A DNA stretch of 64,000 nt, taken from NCBI GenBank assembly GCA_030141605.1, contig JAQGDQ010000064.1:546116-610115 (forward strand), in the 5' to 3' direction. Positions 35,787 through 48,239 of this stretch are shown here, in pieces. How positions within the stretch are numbered: position 1 is the first letter of the stretch; each line of letters opens with the position of its first letter. Under the pieces are notes generated by a model. It was not told the origin of the DNA. It saw only the letters and a list, made by a program, of their open reading frames with translations, and did not search any database. This DNA is from Tubiluchus corallicola. Its lineage: Eukaryota; Priapulida; Priapulimorpha; Priapulimorphida; Tubiluchidae. The position numbers and the translations under genes are program-made.

Positions 35787-37297
35787 ATGAGTGAAAGAGT
35801 TTTGTTCTTAATCACATACTTGCTAGTTATACGTATTACAGGTAAGATAAGTCGTTGGTAAAAAAAACCAATAGAAACAGAGCTTCAAGAGAGTTTCAAG
35901 AGAGAGTTTTATTCATTTTCCACATTGCATCATTACAATTAGCATTAAAATACAGATAATTTTCCATTTGAGTAAATATAAATATAAATATGAATAAATG
36001 CAATATTATTAAGAAATTTCATAATGCGGGATATACATGTGCAAATTTCATGTTGTTATGAAGCTGTTATGAAGTACAGCAAGTCAAATTATAACTGATT
36101 TTTCTACATTCAATTTTGGTGAAAACCAATCAACTAAATTAAACTATAAGCAATCTGTAAAATTTTGGTTTGGGTTCATACGTGTGGATTAAATCTACTT
36201 ATTAAATTTTATAAATGAGTTTATTTTTCGCTACTCTTTGTAATCTATTCAAATGAAAAACGCAAACAGGTAGCCAATTGATTATGCTGCCAATAATTTT
36301 ATAGTAATGGTTTCGTATGCACTGATTGAAACTTATAGGTTCGCTATTTAGTACAATGTATATAACAGTAGGACTAAGACGTAATTACAAAATATAAGAC
36401 TAAATTAAGTATGTTGTCTTCATGAATGGTAAATTGTGATGATAAATAAATATAAATCTAAAAACATCATACGTTTAGCTATTATAGCACGTTAAACTCA
36501 CTTTATTTCTTACATTTTCGACAGGTATACACAGCATAAAATGTTATAGTTGCACAATTCCTCCATACCCAGGAGCTGATTTACACACCTGGAGACGAGA
36601 CTTGTGCCCAGATATTACCTGTACAGGACCCGTTGAAGAACAGGTGTGCATGAAGATAATTGATAATACAAAAGGTATTTTATACAGGCAATCACCCACT
36701 CATTTACTCACCAAGCCATACACTGCTACGATCACTTAATCACTAAGATAAGAACATTATGCTAGTACATTTCAGCAATATTTTGTCTTTAGTTGATAAT
36801 ATTATAACGAATTTACTTAAGCTAATAATAATAAAATTTTAATGATAAAATAATAAGGCATTTCTAAGAGAAATTTCTCAAGGCTGCTATTTTTACTACT
36901 CCTAATGCAGTTTTACAGTTCTCTGAGATAAATGCTCAAATTAAATTATCACATCAGGTATCACTATCACAGTTTAATATCACCTTTGAAATTGTCATGA
37001 AATTTCATTTTTTGCACATCAGGAGACCAAGTTGTAACGAGAGGTTGTCTCAGCGACATTCGCTCCTCTAACTGGAAAAACTACCTCGCAGCCGATAAGT
37101 TCACAGGTTGTCGGTATTCCGCGACAGCGGTTGAACACGAGCACAGGAATACTTACGGAGAGCTGACCAGTGAGGAACACATACGTGTTAACATATGCTA
37201 CTGTGACGACTGGAATTATTGTAACTCACAAACAGAAGTACACTCAGTGTTTTCAGTTATAATTTTACTGGTGGTCTTGACATTGTGGATGACATGA
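35787..37297 (+). CDS. Ly6/uPAR (three-finger) protein, secreted and probably GPI-anchored
   Basis: Three exons, 35787-35841, 36525-36674 and 37023-37297, give 159 aa, each junction GT-AG and in frame. Residues 1-22 are a signal peptide. The mature part has ten cysteines in Ly6 order: KCYSC at the start, then single Cys in LCPD, TCTG, VCMK, GCLS and GCRY, and the closing CYC...YCN (Asn follows the last Cys, the family signature). A hydrophobic tail from about residue 143 to the end without a cytoplasmic stretch fits a GPI-anchor signal. The three-exon split (signal; first half; second half) is the usual Ly6 gene plan. The RGC after the fifth cysteine region resembles invertebrate Quiver/Sleepless-type members. 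Role unknown; relatives modulate receptors, channels or septate junctions. AATAAA lies at 37541. Confidence 0.85.
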
Positions 37298-37540
37298 ATT
37301 TCTTTCGTTTGCTGATTTCTGTGAAAGTATTAGTCAGTCTCAGCGAGTGGCTGTTTTGTGTCCAAGCGCGGAGGTTGGAGGTCATGTGGTGCCATTCTTC
37401 TTTGTTTTTACTCTTACTTATATGCTAGTAGACATCGACCCCATTCCAGAACCCTGCCTCGTATCGCGACGTCATGAAGAACATAATCACGTTTTACTAT
37501 TAAACATCATCATCGTTCGCATTTTTTTATCTTACTATTC

Positions 37541-37546
37541 AATAAA
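37541..37546 (+). terminator. Polyadenylation signal of the Ly6-like gene (AATAAA)
   Basis: Canonical hexamer 244 bp after the stop codon, the first one on this strand after the gene. Confidence 0.5.
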
Positions 37547-37854
37547 TTACTGAACAATGAGTGATTGTTTCATTAATTCATTAATGCATCGATCGCACCT
37601 GTTTCTGAACGATTAGTAATCCAACAGCAATAGGTAAAATGAATAGCGACACGCTTTTGGGCGGTATGCACTGTACGCAAGTGTACAGCATAGAACAACG
37701 TACCATTTTTTTCGGAAAATCAAGCACTGGTATACCACATTTGAAGCGGTGAAACCCAGTTTCACTTTCCAGAACAAAATGATGTAATGAGAGACTGAGG
37801 AACAATACCGACTTACATACTTTTGTGAAAACAGCATTTTTTAAAAATAGTTTT

Positions 37855-37916
37855 TGGACTAGTCCGCGACCCCAGGAAAAGCGCTTGGCGACCCCAAGGT
37901 TGGGAACCCATGTGCT
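37855..37916 (-). mobile_element. Terminal fragment of a hAT-type DNA transposon
   Basis: Read on the minus strand, GGGTTCCCAACCTTGGGGTC followed by GGGGTCGCGGACTAG is the typical end of many hAT elements (a GGTTCCCAACC end followed by GGTCGCGGAC). The other end was not found; sequence back to about 37565 may be its body. Confidence 0.45.
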
Positions 37917-37919
37917 AGT

Positions 37920-39599
37920 ATGTAAGTCATAATTATAACTTCGGTGTCATTTTTCAATCAAATTTTAGTTTGATTTACTTTTAGCATTGTAAATTAAAAC
38001 ATTTTTATTGTAATAAAATATGCCATAAACATGGTTTTCTGTTTAGCTTATCTTCTCTTTCATCAGATAACATCACAATTTTTTTCACTAGTGCAAGCAA
38101 AACCACACATTTTCACTGAGAATAAAAAAAATTAACAATTTTAACAAACCACTTACCATTCTTTTTTGTTTTGATAAAAAATTCTAAAATATACAATTAA
38201 GCTACAACCCTAACAGTTTGCAAATAAACCTAAACACAACAATCACAGCACACTTCATGTATTGCACAATAGGAGCTCTGTGTCTCCAGAATTGCCTTGG
38301 CTATATAAAAGTACAACATGAAATTAGCAAGCTTAATAAAATGAACATAAATAGATTTTACTATATTTCTAATAATCAGGTGCTAATTTTAATGTAATAA
38401 TTACACAAAATGTAAATGATTGTCAAACTTAGTTAAAATGACTCCACAATGTACAGGATGTTTCAACATTCAATTTTTTTGCAGCTACGCGACGAATGAC
38501 GTTTATATTTTGGTAAACTTTTACTCAGTAATTGAGAATTTTACGGAGTCTACATTCAAAGTTTTGCTTTGGTGTCTTATGCAGCCATGCTGTTTTCAGA
38601 GCAGCGGTGTAAAATTGCTGGAGGATTCTAAATAGAAAAGAATGTTTTATACATGTGTAATAGTGCAAAAATTTAGTGTTTACACGTGTAGAAAAATCAG
38701 ACTCAGGTACCCTTTTCCTTATACTCTTTCCCTTAAATTGTCACTAAGTTAATATTCAGCAACAGTGAAGAAACTATAATCACTTATATTCACAAACAAA
38801 CACAAACTGGTGCATTTGAACTAACTGTACTGTTATGTTAACAACAAACATTCAATTATTACAAACTGAACAACAAACATTCAATTATTACAAACTGAAT
38901 ACCTGGACACACAAACTGCGACTCGAAAAAAATGATCTGCCAGACTTCTTAATTACTTACTTGCACACTTTAGCAATGCGTCAGATTAGGTACCGCACTG
39001 AGCACTATTAATACAGCATAGGGATTATTGGAATTAAATAATCTATATTATCCGTTTTGTAATAGTCTGTTTATTTGTATCTTTGTTAGTAGCCTAAAAT
39101 AGGTCTTTAAATGCTAATAAACAATTTCAAATTTGGATAATTAACCTTCTGATACAGAAATCATAGTTTGTTTTTTGCGAGTCACCCCATGGCAAAAGTG
39201 GTTTTGATCTGCCATCTCCCTGCTGGCTTTTGGCCTGACACACTGCTAATGCACCAGTTAATAGTCTGCTAGTGGGTACTTACTGTATAAGTGCACAGCA
39301 GAAGGTGGCATTTTAAATTCTATAACAATGGATATCATATTACAAATAATGTCTGCATTTTCATTGCTCAAACCAGGTAGAAATATTAGGCTAGAGTAAT
39401 GAACAATGTGGGTAATTACTCGGCTAACCAGATGGAAACACTAGAAACATTGCTACTTATGAAACCAAGTTTAGTGCCACCAAAATTATAATGTGTGTGA
39501 TAAAGAATGATAGAACTGGTGTCAGCCATACTTTGCATTACACTACCTAATATTACTAACACACGACATTGCTAACATCATAAAAATAATACTGAAGCA
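37920..39599. other. Spacer between two convergent genes
   Basis: AT-rich sequence between the 3' ends of the Ly6-like gene (+) and the phosphatase gene (-). It contains a small tandem duplication of about 29 bp (AACAACAAACATTCAATTAT, near 38839 and 38868). No gene was recognised. Confidence 0.5.
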
Positions 39600-42500
39600 T
39601 TATTTTATATACTTATTTAAATCGCCTAGCCTTTCTATCCAATAATTTGGCACTAGTTTTAATCGCTCAGAATCTGCACTATTTATATGCTCTTGTATCT
39701 CAGCCGTAGATGTGACACCAGTCATTACAGCCATGGAATGTATCCCACAATTATAACCCATCAAAATGTCTGTATTCAGTCTGGAAAAGAGTAAAAAATT
39801 AAGTTATTGTAATAACTGTGACATCTTTTGTAAGACTTTATATGGTCTTTAGTAATATAGACCTCCAAGCATAGATTACTTTGCCCGCATTCTCATTAGC
39901 TTTTACACCAAGCGAATAATCTGCAAAACAGCGTGCAGAAATTACAATGCTATTTTAATGGTTTATAAAACTTTTCTTAATTGTAGACAGTGAAATCATT
40001 TACTCTATACAGCAGGGGTGTGCAAATTATCTGATTAGCCGGGCCACACTGAACTTTCCCGCAATTTCTGCGGGCCCCATACAGTTTGGTCAAGGAGCCA
40101 AGAACAGCAAGACCTAATAACGATTTATTTGCATTCGTTCTTCGCACATCATTACTATTACACGAGTCTGTGCAGTACAGTGCATATTAATCCGTCTTGA
40201 AACACTTGATGTTTTTCAATCCTCCTCTTTTTCTTATCCATGTTTCTGATTTATAAGAACACTACAGAACCAGCCCGATAATAGAAGCCTAGAGATTGGC
40301 TGTTGGTCTTCCTACCAGCCAATTAGATTGCTTCTCGCTTTTCGTGCACATTTGAGCGTTTCAATGGCGGCTTCCGTGATAGTTTGCCGTGTTCTGTGAT
40401 TACATCATTTTTTTGTGTTCCAAGTGAGCAACGTGAAATATCGTCGTGTCCGACAGTGACATTAAGTGACAATCGTCTTGTAAGGGTTAATGTCTTTAGA
40501 AGCCAAGCAAAAAAAGTAAAACAACACATACTACAACCACTCAGCTATTTAACTTTCCTCCTTGCCTCCCTTCTGAATACACAATGACAAAGCACAGCAA
40601 TTAGAGTGTAACAAAATTACAAAAGCATGGCTACCTGTCTCCTACAACTACTGATCTAGTTGGATCTAAATGCTTCTTGGTTTTTATCATTTCAAATCCC
40701 CATTTAGTTGGCTTTCCTATCAGTGTAGGTTCTTTACCTACAGCAGTAGAAACAGAGTTGACTATGCATCCTGTACCTATAAGTAAAAAATATTATTCAT
40801 AATAATGATTATATTAGTTATACAATCAGTAAGAAAATTTCAGCAAGAACCAGACTAACTGTATTTTTCTCATGTGGCATCTGCACTGTCACTTTATCAC
40901 GACGTGAAATATCAGTTTTTCATGACCAACTCCCTTGCAATGACCTGCGTCTACACTATCGCTAATAACCGCTGCCTTGCAAGCAAAATAACACAGAAAC
41001 ATCCACCATTCATGTTGGTAATGTACATACAACTTACAATCACACGACGAGCAATGAGAACTTCTAAATGGACGAGTTTCTATTCATAATGATGTAGCAT
41101 GAAAAAATTAGGCATATTTAACTTCATCGTCTTCGTGCCTTCTGGATGACTAATCGTGAAAGTTACAACACTGTATGTGGACACTAACGTTTATCCACTT
41201 CGGTGCCCCACCTTGATTTCATTGTGATAAAGTGAAAGTCTCTATGCTGCATACTGCACAGCCTGTCGAAAATGAGTATGATGAAAGCAAAAGAAACTGA
41301 ATGTCAGTTAATACCTATTAACTGACATTCGGTCATGTATTACTTTTACATTACATGAAATCATACCAAAAAGTTTAATAAATACAGGTCCTGGTCAAAA
41401 GTTTGATTAAGCTTAACAAACCTGCCTGGAAAGACTAGTTTGCTATGACCCATTGGATATGTCTCGTCTGCATTTGTTGCAATATACAAGCATTCAGGAT
41501 TTTTCAGATAGCTGGCAGCTCGCATGATCTTTGCATAACTGATGTACGGGTCAAATGCCACAACAACTGCTCCTACCTAAATGCAAAGCAGAAAACAGGA
41601 AGATGAACTTACAAATATCATTAATTAATTATGACTGTGATTGCCAGAATTTTCTTATGCAGCTGATTCATTGATAAATAATGCAATGCAACTAAGGCAA
41701 CTTTGGCAGATAAAAACTCAGTCAAATGTTACAAACACTAACTTCCGCGACTCACAGCTCGTGTGTTCAGGCTTTCAGTGTGTAATAAATGAATGTTTAT
41801 TGTTAACATAGCAGTTCAGTTAGTAAAAATGCACCAGTGTTTATTTGTGAATATAAATGATTACAGTTTCTTCACTGCTGATGAATCTTAACAATTGGGT
41901 ACCTGAATCTGATTTTTGCTACTCGTGTAAACAGTATAGCAGTTCTTTTTAGATTTTCATCTAATTATTTGCCTATAAGAACTGCAAGTGGCTTTAGTTC
42001 ATCTGAACCTATTTCCAAGCATTTTCCTTTGTTTAAATTAAAAATATAGAAAAGGTATAAAGTCTACAAAAAATGAAAAATTTTCTGAAATAAAGCTGAA
42101 ATATCACCAATGCAAAAGAACCACTGAAGCAGCCGAAAGTTCTCTGCTATGCAAGCAAATGACCAAGCAGATACATGACCTACTATAGCCACCAAACTGG
42201 CGGCAAACTAAGCATAACATATTTTATGGATAACATAAATACACTACTTTTCATGCCAAAGTAAAGAAGCTACGTAACATACCCCTTCTTCCAACTTTAT
42301 ATGACTAATAAAATCTTCAAATGCTTTGAAATTGCCAGGCATGTCAGGCTAAAAATAAAAAAAAATGTAATATAATATTCAATGTTACTGAGTAAACTAA
42401 TAAATATATACATAAATAAATACATATATTGAGAAAGCCATTGTTACTAGAAAAACAGTATAAACATTTACTGTTTGAAAAGTAATTCTTAAGCACTATA

Positions 42501-45500
42501 TAGGCATTAGAATCACTCAGCAGTTTATAATAATGCAACGTAATAATAACTGGGTTACTCATTTGTGTCGTAACTCTTTAAAGAAGTCTGTCTTGCTGTG
42601 ATATTGGTCTCGTTCATGTAATAAATTTTTGGTCAGTTTTTTTATACTGTGACATCATTCTGGACTAGTATTCATAATAAAATTATTGTAAAATGATGTT
42701 TAGCAAAAACCTACACCTAAACTCCCTGCAATCTGAATTCCAACAGCAGCAAGTTCTTGAGCTACAGATGGCATACCAATTAAGTAAACTTTCTGAGACA
42801 ACTTCGCTACATCCCTCAGATACTGCGCTAAGATATTAGCTGTGCAAATGATATCATCCTGGTAAAAAGAAATAGAAAAATTTCAGATACTGTCTGTTAG
42901 AAACAAACTTCGAGACCACACAGTTGTAATTGGTAAGCATTATACTGTTACAGATTAAAAAATATAATGACAGTTTGGCAATCAAGCATTTTGCAGAAGA
43001 AATGAACAGCTCACAGTTTTAGTGTTAGCGTAGTTCTCTATGTTTAGTGTACATCAATCAACATTTTAAAATCAAAGTAACTTAGGACATCTAGGCACAC
43101 ATGTATAATAACTCACAGCCACCGAAGGAAATCCAGCTTTGCCCAGTTTCTCGGCATATTCCTCCCGTGTCTTTGTACTATTGTTAGTTACATAAAATAC
43201 ATGTTTGCCCTAAAATAATTACAAACATTTCTTGATTACTATTATACATTTCAGCTAAGCTGACCTATTCAGTAATAAGGGGTGTTTACTTACACACGGC
43301 TCTGTTTCCCATATGGGTAGATTATTTTATACAGATAGTATGGCTAAATCCTTTCCTACAGAATACAATCCCAGTGGCAGATATAGGGGGTGGGCCCACC
43401 CTTTCATAGTAGCAGTTACAGCACACCAAGTGAATATTTTCTCTGAATTGTAAGCTTTAATGACTTATATCGAGTAAAAAGTTCTGCATAAATGATTTCG
43501 GTTTAAAAACATTTGTGCTGTTTAAGTGATAATTGAAGTTTTTGGCAAAGATATCGCCATGCGCAATTATATGCTATACTAGAGTGTATACTACTATATT
43601 GGTGTGTAATTAAGAGTAAAAAGTTTGAGGTGACACAATGAGTTTTAAACTACTCTTTTGCTTGAAGAAATAGTAAGAAAATGGTCTAAAATGCAATTGG
43701 TAGCCGGGGTTCCCACGAACCCCTAGCTGCTTTTTTGTTGGGCCCACCTCTTTTTCTAAAGCCTGTATCCGCAAAAATCTTCACAAAAATTTCACTTGTT
43801 TGCTAAAATAGTGTCTACGGAAGAAAACAGTGCATGCCAGTTGGTTGATTTTTAGAAAAATTTGCTTAAGAGGCGGAGTGTGTCTGCCTTTACTACCATA
43901 AAGAGGTTCAACTTCCATCAATAAAAACTGCACACTGCAAGTTCATATATGCAAGATCATTTTGACTAGTATAGGTTAATATTTGTAATTTTGACTGTAA
44001 AAATTAATATTTTAAACCACAAACCTTTGCCTTAAGCTTGCTAACAGTTTCCACGGCATCAGGAAACACTGAACTTCCATGCCATAAAACACCTTAAATA
44101 AAAATTAACATTTCAAACAACTGTTTATCATGTAGAGATACAAGTAAAGAAATTGCACACAATTAAATGAATATTACAAATTATCTCTGCATTGTGTGAT
44201 GCAAATTTTTATATCATTTAAATGCCCAGCCATTTAACAGTGAGGCCTATAACAGCCGACAAGCTTGCATAACCAACAACGACATATGTGCAACAAGTAC
44301 GATTTGGTTACATGATTATACATCGCGCATTAGGCTAACAAGTATAAAATATTAAAGAAACAGCTTTTTGCAATGCCAGAATACTCCTTACTCTTGAGCA
44401 CTACATAAATGGTTGCTTCGAGCCTCGAGGCCAGATTTTACCTTTGTCAAGTTATTTCTCTGGCAAGGAAAACATATTGGATTACCAAAGTTTTTGCTAT
44501 CTGCACATGCAATAAGTATCATGTAAATATCCTAAGATCCATTTCATAAAAAGTGATTTACTATTTCTGTTCATTTAATGTTTCAAACTAAACCAAGCTC
44601 AAATGCAAATAAAAATAAACCAAGTGTTGACGACAGAAACTTAATAAAATGCAGAGTCTGTGATGGTGAACATGGAATTTGGAAATGCGAAAAATTCAAA
44701 CAGCACGATATTGTACACAGATGGACATTGGCTAAACAGCTCAAATTATGTTACCGTTGCCTCGGTAGCAATCACCGTGGACAGTCATGCAATCATAGCA
44801 GAGCGTGCGGTATCAACAAATGCATTGGTATGCATCATCACTTGTTGCATTTAGACGATACTACATCGCCTAAGACAAATGAGATTAATATGGCAGTACA
44901 AGCAGACTCGAGTGAACAACGACTAGATACGCCCTCTGCAACCCCACCCAGGAATGGAGCCACCACAATGATGTCAGCTGCAGCGAAACGCATGGACAGC
45001 ATTACGTTACGCACAATTCCAGTAGTGATTAAGAATGGTCAACGGCAACTGACGGTAAATGCTTTACTGGATGTAAAGTACAAAAACATACATCAACGTT
45101 GATATTGCTGCCGAGTTAGGTTTACAGAGACGGTTACAGCAAGTTAATGTCAATATATTAAATGGACAGATGGAAACATTTACTACAATGCCAGTTAAGT
45201 TCACGTTAGAAAGTTTGGATGGTCAATTGAAGTTGCCAATGGAAGCGTTTACCACAAACCGTGTAACTATCAATTTAAGAAAAGTCATTAACTGGAATAA
45301 ACACAAGGACAAATGGACAGATTTAAACGACATGAATTTTCCAGTGGCTGGGCGGCGTTTTATTGTCGATGTGTTGATTGGAGTTGACTACAGTGACTTA
45401 CACTATTCCTATCAAGATATTCGTGGCAAACCAGAAGAACCAGTTGCTAGGCTTACTCCACTCGCATGGACGTCCATCGGAGAAGTGGACAAAAGAAACA

Positions 45501-48195
45501 TTCGGTCCAGACCAACTTTATTCGCACGTATGTCACACAACAGTCAACAGATGTCAGTGAGGTTGAGGTGGTGTTAAAAAAGTTTTGGCGAATAGACTCA
45601 ATGGGCACCATAGCGAGTAATGATACACAAAATGCATTGTTACAAGATCGCGAAGCCATGCAAATTGTTAGGAAATCTTTACGTTATGAAAACAATCGCT
45701 ACAAAATTTCATTACCGTGGAAAACTCACCAGTGGAATTACCTGATGATTACAACATGGCGTATAAGAGGCTGTTAGGCACCAAGAAATGTCTGTTGTAG
45801 TCTACAGAGGTAGCCTATGCCTACAATGATGTCATAGAGGACCACCTAAGAAAGGATTACATTTGCAAAATCACATTATCAGAAGAGAAGCGCATGGGTA
45901 AATGGTATTTGCCACATTTCCCGATAATCAAGAGAGATCGAGCAACTACAAAGAACAAAGGATCGGGCAAGAATATTCACGTTTGAAAAGTGGCTGAGAA
46001 CTTCCTAAAAGCAGTAAGCTTATTAGTCTAAACTCACAACTAGACAATGATGATGTTATGACGAGTAACAGCTGTCTCATGAATGCCGAATTCTTGCCAT
46101 ATGATGTATTATTTCCGATAATTCTACTACGCAAGCATTGGGTCACAAAGCTGATTGTCAAATTATATCACGAGAATGGATTTCACGTGGCTGGAACGAA
46201 CCACACTCTTGCAGATATTTGCTCCAGATTCTGGATTATGTCAGCCAGATTCTGGATTATGCGCTCATTGCAATCGACAGAAAGCAAAACGTGGGACTTA
46301 AATTATGGCTCCCCTTCCAAATATCAGACTAAAACTGCCGCTAAGAGCATTTGCTAGATGTTCTGTCGATTTCGGAGGGCCATTTCTAATTATCCATGGA
46401 AGAGGCAAAACAAGACACAAGTGTCACCTGTGTTTATTCACCTGTTTGTGCACTAGGGCGGTACATTTGGAAATGGCATTTGGGCTGGATACTGAACGAC
46501 TCATTTCTGAACGCTTTCTACCGCATGGTGAATCGTCGAGGACTGCCCAATGAAGTACTGTCAGATAACGGTACAAATTTTGTAGAAGTGGTGAACGAAC
46601 TACAGAAACTGGCTTCCCCGAACTAGACAAAAACAAAATTCAGAATGCAAATGTTACTCATGGAGTTAAGTGTTTTTTTAACCCACCTTCAGCTCCCCAC
46701 TTTGGCGGCGTACACGAGACGATGATAAAGGCAGCCAAACGAGCAATCTACGCAATATTAGGAAATGCGGATATCACTGACGAAGAATTGCTAACTGCAT
46801 TTTCGGAAGCCGAATCACTGATAAACTCGCGTCCCTTGACTTACCAGCCAGCCAACGAGAATGACGATACACCCATTGACACCAAATCACTTTCTTTACG
46901 GACATCTAGGCGGGAAACTTGCCCCAGAGGTAGTAGATACGACTACCTTCAATAAATGGGCAACAAAATATATTTACGAAAGTCTCTTTTGCCTTTGAAT
47001 ATACGAACACATCATATTTGCGACATATTTTTTGTAATTTTAACTAATCATGTGGTCGTTTGCAAGCTTTTATCCACTTTTTGCATTTTTCCAACTGTTT
47101 GTCAGACTACAAAAATGGAATAAATTTGATTATTTTATTCTGCAAACGATCTTGCCCAAGTTACGTAAGTCATAAGTCCCAATGGCATCCTTTAATTATG
47201 ATTATAGCTAGGAAAATACCATAAAATTTACTATTTCATGATACAAATTTCACATTGATATATAACATAAATTTTGACCAAATTTGAATAAATTTGGACC
47301 ATGAAGATTTTATTGAGGTTTACAAAAACTGACCAGAAAAGAAAACATTTTGCTTGAATGTGAATCCTGATAGTTGTCATGTATTCCCGTAGTGAGTTCA
47401 ACTCTGCCGCTGAACTACTTGTCTTTATTTAGCTTGCAAGGTCGTACATTAAACTTAACCGCATATTTTATTAATAGCAAAATCAGTAACTCATAGATGC
47501 AAGCGCTGTGTATTTCTTCCTATAAAGAACGAAATTATGCTATGTATTTCCACTAATTCACCTGCAATTTTAATCGACAATACAGATAATCGACAACCTG
47601 TAATAAGATCCAAAACCAGGCTGATTTCTATCCTGCAAATTTATGAACAGTTGAGTATTTTTCATAAGAATATAACATATACTGACAATACATAGTTAGA
47701 GTTCTTATCCTGAAACACGAGGAAGTGAACCGGTTTTGTGGGCGTGTGAAAAATAGGCACATTGATTGGACAGTCAGCAGGGCCTACGTAAGCATGATCG
47801 ATATTCTGTTTAACGTCAATTTGCAGTAAATAAATTTAATAATTTGGTGTCATATACATTGTGTGCAGAAAAATATTAATTCTGGTTTCTAATAATTCTT
47901 TGCAGTGTAGAAAACCATCTGAAGCATTCCTATTCCAGCATTTTCATGCAACTACTTAAGCTTCATAGGGTACAATCCACTCACGCATAATTTCAAAACT
48001 AATAAAAATTAAGAGAATTCGTTTTTGGAGTCACAGTAAAAGAAATATTCATTATAACATCAATCTGTGAACTAAGAAGTCACTCATTAAGTTTTTAATT
48101 TGCTTACCGTCACAGTCTAACAAAAAATTATCATGTTCTTCAACAAAATTAGATGCAATTTCATCCGTCAAAAATTCGTTACAGGGTGCTACCAT
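39600..48195 (-). CDS. PGP: HAD-type phosphoglycolate/pyridoxal phosphatase (PGP/PDXP family)
   Basis: Exons on the minus strand, in transcript order: 48195-48108 (ATG at 48195), 44092-44025, 43209-43117, 42858-42715, 42348-42283, 41576-41426, 40776-40635, 39780-39600. Joined length 933 nt, 310 aa, close to mammalian PGP (321). HAD motif I is DCDGVLW with Asp27 as nucleophile and Asp29 as acid/base, motif II is VTNNSTKT (Thr60), motif III Lys225 in GKPTKW, and motif IV GDRLNTD (Asp250, Asp255). All catalytic residues are present, and the large C2 cap lies between motifs II and III. By family knowledge it hydrolyses small phosphate esters such as 2-phosphoglycolate and damaged glycolytic by-products, in the cytosol with Mg2+. 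Motifs alone do not separate PGP from pyridoxal phosphatase; [18 protein letters not shown] near the end resembles both. The intron after exon 6 has a GC donor. A CCAAT box (minus strand) lies near 48217. Confidence 0.88.
40011..40110 (+). mobile_element. Terminal fragment of a hAT (Charlie-like) transposon
   Basis: CAGGGGTGTGCAAATTATCT followed by CCGGGCCACACTGAAC matches the typical CAGGGGTGTCNAAC...GGGCCRCA left end of Charlie-type hAT elements. The right end is not found before the next exon at 40635. It lies in the last intron of the PGP-like gene. Confidence 0.45.
43374..43763. mobile_element. Degenerate terminal-inverted-repeat element in a PGP-like intron
   Basis: The left end CAGTGGCAGATATAGGGGGT runs into GGGCCCACC; read from the right on the other strand, TTGCGGATACAGG is followed by GAGGTGGGCCCA. 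The inverted ends share GGC(A/G)GATA(T/C)AGG and GGTGGGCCCA. The interior of about 390 bp is non-coding. CAGTGGCGGAT-type ends occur in hAT-like non-autonomous elements. No clear target duplication was found. Confidence 0.4.
44578..46960 (+). mobile_element. Dead BEL/Pao LTR retrotransposon fragment
   Basis: In order on the plus strand: gag-type zinc knuckles ([13 protein letters not shown] and [15 protein letters not shown], 44660-44850); a protease-like segment (TVNALLDV, 45050); the protease-RT linker ([11 protein letters not shown], 45570); the first strand of the reverse transcriptase (a run like [10 protein letters not shown], about 45900); the end of the RNase H region; and an integrase with a His-containing N-terminal zinc region ([10 protein letters not shown]), core Asp in VDFGGP, second Asp in LSDNGTNF and Glu in GGVHET. 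This domain order is that of BEL/Pao. The RT palm is deleted between about 45960 and 46020, at least five frame breaks or stops occur, the 5' end is missing and no LTR was found. It lies antisense in intron 1 of the PGP-like gene and cannot be active. Confidence 0.88.
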
Positions 48196-48239
48196 CTTGG
48201 AAATTGCTATGATTTCATTGGCCACCACTCACCGCGTTT

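Noticed and set aside
37347-37553. Open frame after the Ly6-like stop codon
   Set aside because: It lies in the likely 3' UTR, ends past the AATAAA signal and resembles no protein.
38450-38470. TACAGGATGTTTCAAC as a second copy of the 17398 element end
   Set aside because: No inverted partner was found nearby, so a single short match is not enough.
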